This document shows positions 22,618-33,300 of a stretch of 64,000 nt of DNA, one piece after another. Position numbers and translations under genes: made by a program. This DNA is from Membranipora membranacea (Eukaryota > Bryozoa > Gymnolaemata > Cheilostomatida > Membraniporidae): NCBI GenBank assembly GCA_914767715.1, contig OU612069.1:806001-870000 (forward strand), read 5' to 3'. Position 1 is the first letter of the stretch, and every line of letters begins with the position of its first letter. The notes beneath the pieces were generated by a model, which had not been told where the DNA came from, made no database searches, and saw nothing but the letters and a program-made list of their open reading frames with translations.

Positions 22618-25274
22618 TTACTGCTGCCGCTGTCGTCTAGGTCTAGGTGTTGGTCTATATTGGTAAGCAGACTGCTGTCTGGGATTGTCTCCTATCTGTG
22701 ATATCCTACCAGAGCTACTATCATCGGCCTGTTGTGCTTCAACAGTGGCTTGTGATGCTGCCAATGCTGACTCAGGTGGTCCTAAACGGTGCTGAGCCAA
22801 CTGTGAGGCAGAGGAAATCTCTGATTGGTCCATGGCCTGATGATCATTGTAAGCTGTTGGATACTGTGGGTCGTGAGCAGAAAAAGGTTGATTAGGGAAG
22901 TTTTCTGGTAGCTGATTGAGCTGTCGATTGTTTTCTGTTTGTGAGCCTCTCATAGCTGATGACAAAAGAATACCTTCTTCTGGATTTAAAGTCAATGGAA
23001 GACCTTGAGTGAAAGAGCCACTCCCTAAGCTTCTCTTTTGAACTGCAAGGGAATAATCCAGATCCAAACTCAACCCGTCTGAAATCAACAAATGCATCGA
23101 TAATTATTATGAGGTGCAATCTTGATGTATGATGGAAGTCTAACTTCTTCTCATTGTTGTTATCTAGCTGCCTTCATCCAGCCTTTGAAGACTAAAATTT
23201 CACCATCCTCTAAACCAGCCATGCTAAATCTTGGCCGAATCGGCCATTCCGTTCAAAATGGTCATTTTGTTCGGCCAATTGAACCCTTACCGCAGAAAAA
23301 TATTGAAGACATTTTCTCGTCTTATAAATAGTGAAAATTACGCAGTATTCTGTCACAACAGATATTCCAGCTGGCACACATAGAAAAGTTCAATTGTCGA
23401 TCTATTGTAGTAACTGGGGTGTATTCATAGGAAGGTGAGCAGGTAAACTGATTAGAAAAATATAACCTTAACTTGCCATTATCATTATAACATTGAGTCT
23501 ATTTATATTTATCATTAACAGGTGCTTAGGGGGTCAGATGTATTTGGTTGGGATTATATGAGTGGATTATACTGATAAGACCAGTTTGCATTGGCAAATT
23601 TCTACAGAGCTCTTCAATAAATTCCAAGCCGAAACATATGAGCTTAGCTATCCTTCAGAACTATGGCCCCGCCACAAAATATACCTCCACAACAATGTGG
23701 ATAACGCTGGAAAACACAGCCTCTCAACATTGCATTGTTCTAGATTGGTTGAGGATTGACCCGGGTTTAGACCTTGTGAAGTTTCACGGTCGGCAAAGTT
23801 GTATTAAAGTGTTCTCATTGCTCTGCGATGGTTATTAAAATTAGGATTTTGACAAAAAAATTCCTACCTCCTAGGACTCCAATGTGATCTTTTTGATCGC
23901 TGTAAAAGTGTGCTGTCAGCCATTTACAATCCTGCACAATAAGCTCACTGAATTTTGCAATTCAAAGTATCAAACATTGAAAGAATCAGATATGATATGA
24001 TTCCCCTCAAATTTAATTGTTACTAACAGACTCCTATGGCTGATTGCTTGTTAGTTTTCTTCAAAAATAGGGCTGGAATGCCTTGAGAGACTGCCTCTAT
24101 TTTTAGAAAAATTTCTAGGGACGCCCCATACCCCTAGCATGAAGGCACCCACCCCGCCTAGCCCTACCAATTTAAAGCCATGGACACAGGCCTGGATAAT
24201 CCTCATTCTGTATCACATGTAAAATTTGCCCAAAAAGTGGTGCGGACAAATGGTATGCTGCCCAACAAAAATCGGCAAAACCCAAAAAAGCTTGGGCATG
24301 CATGCTCTAAACTATAACTTCACAAGAAAGGATAATGAAACAGTTGATAAACTTACGATCAAAAGAAGAAAGCTCATCAACTGTGGTAAGATCAACATTT
24401 CCTCTGTTGCCCAGCCACTCTCTAACTGTAGATATAGGTACACTGGGCTCTCCTACAGACTCCAGTTGGTTCAGCATCAGAAGGATTGTGCTAATCTTGT
24501 TTTCTAGTCTTCTGCTCTTGACTTCAAGCTCCTCAATTCTATCATCTTTCTTTTTAAGAATAATTTCTAGCTGATTGTTGCTTATTTGATCAGCTTTTTT
24601 TTCAAAGTTTGTTTCACATAGTCCTTCATCTGTTAGCGAAGACAAAACAAAGCAGTTGACTAGTATTGGCCAGTTGGTATTAGTGTCGGAGCGCAGTTGT
24701 ACATTTCTGGCAGCCATCACAATGCAACTGCGACTGCCACCTCAGAACAGCACCAGAAATTTATTATACATAATGAAAATTAAGAACGCTCCAAATACAA
24801 ACCTTTGGTTGCCGAGTATAAATAATCATTCAGTATGTGTACTGTTTCGTCATGCCCTTTGTATGATGCTCTCTGTATTGCTGTTTTCCCGTCCTCGTTC
24901 TCCACAGATATTAGCTGACTTTGCTGTTTCTTTGTCAGCATATCAAGTATGGCCCTTACTGAGTCAGTTTTCCCATTGTAAGCTGCCTGATGCAGAGGCG
25001 TGTAATCGGTGTCTGTCAAAAGTTTGATTCTATCTGCTGAACTGAGAGATTGTAGAAGTATGCTGATGACATCATCTTGACCCCTACGAGCTGCCCAGTG
25101 GAGTGGTGTCCACCCACTTGAGTACTCCTGTTGTAGCAGTGATACAAGCTCTGGTCCTGATATGCTGCTCAGGAGTGAACTCAGTCTCTCTCTATTCAGA
25201 CTATGAAGAAGGTCCTGAGGGCCGCAGTAGTCAGTCAGCAGACACTCTAACTGAGAAGTGACAGAGAGAGCCAT
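22618..25274 (-). CDS. Ankyrin / coiled-coil / Gln-Pro-rich protein
   Basis: Three exons on the minus strand, 25274-24803, 24740-24357 and 23078-22618, join in matching phases (1, 1) to give 438 residues. Residues 1-53 form a short helical-looking lead. Ankyrin repeats lie at about 54-85 (WTPLHWAARRGQDDVI), 90-123 (YTPLHQAAYNGKTDSV) and 127-152 (KTAIQRASYKGHDETV). Exon 2 carries a coiled coil at roughly 200-250 (KKKDDRIEELEVKSRRLE) and then REWLGNRG. Exon 3 is a low-complexity tail rich in Q, P and S that ends in PRPRRQRQQ. Intron 1 is only 62 bases, with donor GTTTGT and a GAG acceptor. If it is not spliced, a 174-residue ankyrin-only form results. No enzyme or death domain is visible. A scaffold role is inferred. 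Broken copies of exon 3 lie at 1-115 and 13,794-14,160. Confidence 0.7.
23408..24205. mobile_element. Dispersed 0.8-kb nonautonomous element, copy 2
   Basis: This is the inverted counterpart of 12,130-12,975. It lies wholly inside intron 2 of the ankyrin gene. Several short open frames are present, but they do not correspond between the two copies. Confidence 0.55.
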
Positions 25275-26887
25275 GAAGTTAACCTTGAAACAGAAATAAA
25301 TCACTTGATAATGACTGAATTAACTTCTATCTAGAAGTGCCATAAAATGTCGCAGTCATGCGTGTCAGACGATAAGTTGTTTTTCGATGTTCTTGTGCCG
25401 ACCTGTACTATAAATTGATTTCAAGTGAAATTGAGTGATGATGATCTATTTGGCAGTTGCGTTGTAAATTCCAGTTTTATCTTTTTTTTATTCAAATAGA
25501 GATTATTGCTGCAGTCAAATTAATAAAATATAACAACAGAAAATAAAGCTGCACAACCGGCATTTCAATCGCGTCAGAGAAATACACACACATAATACAA
25601 TCACTCAATCTAAATGTGTGCGTTGTAAGGATGAATAACAATGGTTTCCAAATCAACTGTAAGGTCCAAGGTCTATTTGGTTACTTTTCAGTGGTAAAAT
25701 TATCGTGATCATGTGCTATATGTTGTCACAACGTCCACAGGAGGTGACCACTTAACATACCGAGTGTGTGTGTAAGTATGTGTCTATACTTTGCTGTCAG
25801 TGTTATTATTGTACTCACCTTTTATTGTGTATCATTTGAACTGATAAGCTTTGTCACTCAAACAGTTGTAGCTAAATTTTATCCAGGGTTCAAAAATTCA
25901 GCAAAAAAATTATCTTATCTTAAGAATTCAACGGTTTCAAGCCTCTACTTTAACTAAGTTATTCTTATATTGGTAGCAGATAAACTGTTGTTGGATATCG
26001 CCATAGTAAACATTGGCCTTGGCAAGTTGACAAATCTGTAGCGCTATAATGATTTATACAATGACAACCACAAATGTAGTAAAAAGGAACAAAACACAAG
26101 CATGATAATATCATATAGCCTAAAGAGAAATCTGATTCTGTTCAAAGGCATATATTGCTGATGTAATATTGCACAAGCTTGGCAGTTCATCTAAATTAAT
26201 TGATTAATAAATTTTCAACCACAATTACATATTTGTGAAGAGTGGTGAGCAGGCGACGTATCGACTCTGATCTGAATGGCTGTTGGGTGGGTCCAGCAAC
26301 CAATCAGTCAGAACCAGCATATTGGCTAGGTGAGAAGTAAAGGCCAAATAAAGTTATAACAATGATAATATTATATTTTTGAGGCAAAGTCCTATCTTAG
26401 TGCCATGTCCCCCAATGCCAACACCAAAATTTAAACTCTAAATGGTTGATGCCTCATTACAGATAGTCGGTTTTCTCATATTATATCCTTGGCATCGTAT
26501 ATAACTATCAGCCCGAAAAAACAGCCTGCAAAAACTAATCAAGATTTTAACAGAACAAAAACCGTGCAGAACAATCATACAACCAATAAACATAGTCAGG
26601 GGGCAGTCACAAACCACCAATTTTGGCAAAAGGGAAGGGGGCTACCCTAAATCAAATTCAAATTTGGTCCAAAGCTCCATCTTAATGAGCAGTTTTTACT
26701 ACAAGCTTTCTCTGACACTGATTCAGAGGGCAGCTCACTGATAGTGCTGTGTGGAAAACTCAGGAAAAGGATAAAAATTGGTCATCGCTTTCCGGATTGT
26801 TTGTAGTTTGATAATATAATGGGTAGTCTCTATCATAGGCTGGCCATAACCTAGCCGGCTCTCCTTAACTGAACGTGATTTAATGTA
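25275..26887. other. Intergenic, no gene seen
   Basis: AT-rich sequence upstream of the ankyrin gene (whose promoter should lie here). It has short, unconvincing open frames and no recognisable repeat. Confidence 0.3.
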
Positions 26888-27278
26888 CCGTAATCCCTCA
26901 CCTATAGATCGGAGACTTATAAGTGAAGGCGGCTATAAGAGAGTAGCATATAGACGCGACTATCATTTGAAGCATTTTTATATTTAGATTGGACCAAAAC
27001 CTATTACAGTCACTGAAGCTGAATAGCTCAGTGGTAGAGCGTATGACTTGTAAACATGGAGTAGTGAGTTCGAAACCCACTGAGGGCAGTATTTTTCCCA
27101 AAACTACTTAGTTCATTTGTAGTGAGTGTAGTGTAGTGAGTGTCTTATAGCTGTGGGGTGTCTTATAGCTGTGGGGTGTCTTATAGCTGTGGGGTGTCTT
27201 ATAACTGGAGCATTTTTATTTTTTCTGAGGGGGGTGATTCACTTATAAGTCCGGTGACTTATAGGTGAGGGATTACGG
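26888..27278. mobile_element. MITE with long inverted ends and TA target site
   Basis: The ends are CCGTAATCCCTCACCTATA and its inverse complement, perfect for about 19 bases and then matching imperfectly through CACTTATAAGT-like sequence. They are flanked by TA on both sides, as in Tc1/mariner-type elements. The 391-base element encodes nothing. Inside it are a tRNA-like segment (27,018-27,090) and a short tandem repeat of GTCTTATAGCTGTGGGGT (about 27,142-27,200). Confidence 0.85.
27018..27090 (+). pseudogene. tRNA-like segment inside the MITE, anticodon TGT
   Basis: It has a D-arm TAGCTCAGTGGTAGAGC, an anticodon loop CTTGTAA (TGT, threonine position) and a T-arm GTGAGTTCGAAACCCAC with one mismatch. 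The two halves of the acceptor stem do not pair, so a working tRNA is unlikely. The A and B boxes are good and could drive RNA polymerase III. Confidence 0.5.
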
Positions 27279-28805
27279 TAACAATGGGGTTGTGTTTTTC
27301 GGAGTGATCGCCCTTGATTATTTACAGATGAGACCATACTTTTGCAAAGTTTTATATAAGCCATAAAGGATGCAGATGAGACCTTTTGCTGTAAAAACTC
27401 CTTGGTTTCTGCTAACTACAATTGATATTATTATTCGGTAATCCAAAAATCTGACCTATATGCTGAAATAAAAAAGTATCGGAAAATCTTTAGTTTTAGT
27501 ACAATTGAAATTAAATAATAATACATTAAATTATAAAAACCTGATCAATCACAATGAAATTCAGTTTCAGGAAGGAAGGTGTCATGAAGTACACAGCTAA
27601 ATTGTTTTGCAAAATAATTCCATATATATTAAGTTATTGTATTAAATATAGATTTTTTTTGTATTACAATAACATAAAAAATATATATGTTATTCTGAAT
27701 TTTTTTTCTGCAATCAATATTTTCAGGTTTGATTTAAGTAATATTCAAAATTCAAAACTGGAATATTATTATTTTTCTTTATTTTAATGATATACTATTA
27801 TATTATATAATATAATAAATATCAAATTATATTCGCAGTCAATTTTTGTCTCATAAAGTGGGTAAGCGCAATCTGCCTATGAAATTACCCTCATTTTGCT
27901 TCTATCTTAATTTCTCTGGCTGCCAGACCAAAGAGTGTGATCTGCTCCAATGATAGCTTTTATAAAAAAGTGCCATTTTATGGTCCCATCTGTTCAGCGC
28001 CCCCTATAATAAGGGACGACTCCTGACACAACCCTATTGGTGTTAGCTTTGTCATAGACACTATCATTTTATCGTCGTACACAAAAGACATGTTATTTTA
28101 GTTATTGCAGGGTGAGAGATTGAGAAGAACTTGCCCTTTATCCTTCATATTGTCACAGCACCAGCTGAAATCTTTATTAACCACTCTCGCAATATTTGCA
28201 GTATAAAAGACACAATGGACAAATTCAAAGGGTAGTTACCATGCACACATGGTGTTTAAATAGAGCACTACAAAACGTTTATACTACGACTAGCAGTCTA
28301 TCGGTTCAGATTAAGACTTCTGCTTCTTTGAATTATTTTGCGCTAACTTTCTTTGTTCCAAGTCAGCATCTTCCATTCATTTGTCGGAATGTCAAGATCC
28401 TTTGGACTTCTCTTGAGGTTGCCATAGAACCTTTTAATTTCACAGTAGTGAATTAAATTAAATTAAATTGAATTAAATTGAAGATTAAATTAAATTTAAT
28501 TTCCTGGGTGGCGTATAGACACTTGAGAGAGATTGTTTTATTGCTTGTCATCAATGATGAAGCCCTGTTTATGACAAAACAGAGGGTGGGCTGCCCCTAA
28601 AGAGGGACGCAAGTTGCCCGGAGTCCTCGTACTGAGAGTGTGATAAATACTAGTAAACTAGAATGCATCCTAGAGTTGAGGCCATGGTGGACCTCCTAAT
28701 CGTAAGTATGCAGCAAGCTGCCAGAAACTGAAACAGGCACCAATCGACCATTGGCAGTGACACTTCGATCTTAGCCAATAGGCTGAGAAGCAATGATGAA
28801 GCAAA
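27279..28805. other. AT-rich intergenic sequence
   Basis: Very AT-rich from 27,420 to 27,840. A short AATTAAATT tract occurs at about 28,448-28,505. No gene is supported. Confidence 0.3.
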
Positions 28806-29174
28806 TTATAGTGACTGTAAGAAGGCTTTACCATTTAGGAGTCTGATACTAAAAGGTATGAAACTGTTTAAAAAACAAGGTGTGCGACAATTAGCTGATA
28901 AAAATGTTTTCCTACCTGGAACATAATGTTTGTTAAAAATATGGTCTTCTTCATCGATAAAATTTACTGCAGTACTAAAAATTCGGTCTGAGATCGGATT
29001 AGGAATGTCACAGCTGTATGAGGTAGAAAAAGGAGATAATAACCAAGAACTCTCCTTTGCCGTGCAAGAGTCAAACCAAACTTCTGAATTGTATAATAAG
29101 ATCAGCAATATAAGAGACTGCACAAAATAATCACGTTGAGCATTGGACGGATAAAAAGATTTGAGCTTAGACAA
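28806..29174 (-). mobile_element. C-terminal fragment of a LINE reverse transcriptase
   Basis: A 122-codon open frame on the minus strand reads QSLILLILLYNSEVWFDSC near its start. That matches the conserved ILP.LLYG.E.W segment that follows the catalytic core of non-LTR reverse transcriptases. It ends with a C-terminal segment NKHYVPGRKTFLSANCRTP. The catalytic part is absent, so the fragment is 5'-truncated and not mobile by itself. Confidence 0.6.
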
Positions 29175-30331
29175 TGCATAAAATCTTTTTTTTTCAATCT
29201 ACGAAGAATGTGGTCAGTATTATCACTTTATTTTAAATCATCATAAAAAACTTTGATACTACAGTGCCTTTTGTGCTTCAGTCGTAGTTGTAGAGATATA
29301 ATTTTATTGTTTACTGCATCCATCTGGGAGACTATGATGTTACTGATTGCTACAGCTACACAGCTTGAATCGGTTCAGTGAATGGCTTATTGCTTCAAAT
29401 AAATATGGTGTTTCCTGGTGACTCTTCTCTCAAGTTTCCACAGAATCTCACCTCACAAAGCACAGCCTTGTCGATACTGTCCTTTATGATTTAATGTTCT
29501 ATAATAGAACTTCTTCGTTCCGATCTGCAAGCCTCTGTCCTGTTCAGCATAGGCAAATTCCCTTTTCGCCGTCTGCCCCTATAAAAAAGCCATTGGGATG
29601 TGTCGAAAGAAGTTGTAAATCCTGGTGTGAGTACTTTCACACACCAATTTAGGGCTGACCATTACTACAGTAACTGATAAGGTTAGTAGCTTCTAAAGCT
29701 TCCCAAAACCAATGTTTTTCCTGAAGATCACATGTTTAAGAAATGCTTCTTGTGCCATATATTTTCTCCCCTTGAATGTCCTGAGCCCTAGACATTTTTC
29801 TCTGTGTTCAGATTTTGTCGGTCATATAGTGACCAATGACATCATAAGCCATACATAAACCTTTAATGTGGTATAGTTTGAGCTTTACTTGGAACTAAAC
29901 AATTAAATATGATTAATTGTGAATGAATGTCAACGGAGCATGTCAATAAAAAGGGGCACATTGAAGGCAGGCAGGGCAAGTTAAAAATTTTACAGGTTAA
30001 CAAACGGAGAATGGGTTCCTCAGATTCTAATATGTCTATCGGGATCATCCTGATTTGATAGCTTTGTACAGATTGTAATCTTTATAATCATTACTCAAAA
30101 ATAGCCTATAATTAGTGAACTGGATCAGCCAAGTTTCGCAGATGATTTTTAATCCACCACTTGAAATCACCTGCCACTTTTTTTCTCAAATCTTGTGGTG
30201 AATTTAGATTCTTGTTTTCGAGCAGAACTCTTTATCTTGTCAACTCCTACTTGAAGAGTCTTCTCCTAAATAGGCATCAGTAGGAGAGTCATCATTTACA
30301 TCAGCTTCAGTAAGATATATACTCTCCAGTA
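29175..30331. other. 5' flank of gene A
   Basis: No gene is seen. From about 29,700 onward it is a diverged copy of 41,350-42,303, the flank of gene C. Genes A and C were thus duplicated with about 0.6-1 kb of upstream DNA, which probably includes the promoter. Confidence 0.45.
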
Positions 30332-33300
30332 ATGACAGAGCGGGAATGCAGCAGGGCAAACTTCCTGTTCTCTAATGTGGAGGCGTGGCAGCTCTACTCC
30401 CCACAGAGGAGAGATAGTAAATGTGTCCGGATCATTTGGCTCGTGTGGACCTGGATATGGGCTGTGGTGCTGATAACCTTTCTGGGGATCAACATGTCAC
30501 AAATAGAATGGTAAGAGTTAGATCTATATTAGGACATAGACATCATGACATGGTCACAACGCTACCAGGTATATACTCCTCAACGCTTCAGAGCTTATTT
30601 TGATTTGTACAACATTGCTGCATTGTCACATTCTTTATTGCTACATTGCCACATCGCTACATTGCTACATTGCTACATTGCCACATCGCTAAATTGCTAC
30701 ATTGCTACATTGCCACATCGCTACATTGCTACATTGCCACATTGCTACATTAAAACATTGCATTGCAAAAGTCCCGAACACTTCTGTCAGGTAGAAAAAA
30801 ACATTATGGCTCCAATGCATTGCCTGTCTCTTAGTCTTTGCATCAAATCAGTGAGCTTAAATCGCATATTCTTATAACCACAGCCTAACATTTTCCCGTA
30901 GGTACATTAACTGGTACTAGCATCTCCAAATATTATTCTTGATCACCCATTAGTTGAAATATTCTTTATCAACCATTAAAATACATACTGCACTCAGTTC
31001 TTGCAAGTTTCGACTAACATGAAGTTTCTAGCTAAACTATACATCTCAATAAAAAGGTAACCGGCCATAATGCCATGGTCAAAATGCCACAGGTGATAAC
31101 ACCACTGAACACTATAACAATGCCAAAATACCAGTTGTACAAAACGCCAGTTGTGTCAAAATACCAGTGGACATAAAGCCAGATATGACATAATACCATG
31201 TGGGACAACATACGATATCCCTAAATACCATTGCCATTATGCCAATATATGTAACAAAAGGAGATCAAGCCTCGATCTATTTCTTTTTGTTAGTCATATT
31301 ACAGCTGCCCATCGTGTCAGCTATGCACCACTTGACAAGAGACGCCCCACCAACCCGACTGTGAGTTTGCACCCTGGCCCTGCCCAAACTCCCAAAACGA
31401 ACAAGGACCTCTCTCCTTGCTTGTTATTGGTTTTAATAAATTCAAGTTTGTTTAATCAAGCGTTGTAGTCATGGTTTGTTATCATATTTTAATATTTTGA
31501 ATTGAGTATAATTTTATTAAAATTTTCAAAATTATGTATTTTTCTTTTTAGTGAATAGCGGGCATGCTAATTAGTGCCATCAACCCATTCTTTTTTGGGG
31601 ATGGTGAGATGGCGCAATAGGTTAGCGCCCTTGCTATTCACTGCCAGGTGATTAGTGCTGCAAGAGTTGTGGGTTTGAATCCATTTTGGGGGCTTTCAAA
31701 GTTGATTGTTCCAGCCCCCAGCACCCTCGGGTGTATACCTCTTTTTTAAGCATTTGTAATGGCATGATTTTTAGTCTTGCAGTATTATTAGAAATGTGAC
31801 CCCTGGTCTAATTCCCTTGATGAAACGCAGAGCATTTTTTTGTAGAGTCGTATCTGGCTATCACTTGCGTCGCCCCAGAACTCTAATTCTAATGGTGGAC
31901 CGAGTGCTTGTATCATCATCAGGGTTAAATTTAATTCCTTTTTCAGGCTTCTAAAATGTTCATGGAAAATTATGTTGTTCCTTTTACTTCTAAAACAGTT
32001 CCTGAAAATGAGCTTTTAATCTTCTGTGTAAAAATTTTTGTTTGGGGTTTCGAAGATGTTTTCTCATAGTTTATCACAAGACAGTTGGTGATACACCATT
32101 CATTTATCAGAGGTAAATTTCTCTCCCTAATTTCAGGTTCAGTACTAAAAATAATAGTAATGTCAACAAAAAGTATTAAATTAAGATCAGGTGATGCATT
32201 AAGAAAATCAATATTATAAATTATAAATAGTGCTGGCCCGAGAACCGAACTCTAGAGAGCACCGATCATGATAGGCAGTAAAACCGACTTAATTCATTTA
32301 CCAAGACAAACTACTTTCTAATTAAAAGATAATTTTCTAACAGTCGATATGAGGGGAAGAATATCTGAAAAAATATCTGTTTACTTATATGAATAACGTG
32401 ATTTATTGTATTTTAGGTTTTATTTATCTTATCATCATATTCTCGCATCGCATGTTTTATGATAACTTTTAATTATTTTATTTATTTCATCAACTAATGT
32501 TTTCGATTTTAGTATTTCATCACATGTACAATACTTGGAAATCATTATTTCTGAACAATGATTTCCAAACGTTTTATAAACAAACTTCATTATTATTATT
32601 ATTATTATTGAAGCTTTAATGACCAATAAATATAAGTTGTGACGCACGGGACTAAAAATTACTAGTATCACGTTTGAAAAAAACAATTCTGCTTAAAATG
32701 TGTTGTTGCAGAGTTAACACTACCAATGTGCACAAGCAGGCTCAATCCCATCATAAACAACATGTTTGAATAGTTTCTGTTCTCCACTCAAAATCAAATG
32801 TGAAATCAAACAGAAAAAGTGGGGTGCTTGACCAAGGAGTTAGAGACAACTCCTTGGCATGACTAAAGTATAATTTAGTGTCCTGTACGCCAACCTGCGC
32901 ATCACAACACTGGTGGGTTATATTTTGGCATACATATCGGTGCAGGAGAATTTTTCTCTACACTATTGTAGTCACACAGTTTCATATATTACTAAGTTTA
33001 ATTTACACAAGTTTTGTTAGTTTTGAGTCCCGCGGGTAACAAAATAATTTAACATTTGCCAATAATTCCAAATTTTGTGGCAAAGGTTCTGTAAAACAAG
33101 TTCTTTGCTGTGTATTACAGCTTAGATGCTTGTGCTATCTGAATGATTATTGTCAGATTTTCCATAGTAAATTGGACGTAATTTTGTGTTCTGTGCATCT
33201 CATGCAGTCCATAACTGGTGGAAGGCAAATTTGGTGGTTTATCATAATTAAACCAGTGAATTTTTGTGTTGAACATATAAAATTCTCAACATTCTCATTA

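Noticed and set aside
27018-27090. Functional tRNA-Thr (TGT) gene
   Set aside because: D-arm, anticodon loop and T-arm are good, but the acceptor stem does not pair and the segment lies inside a MITE.
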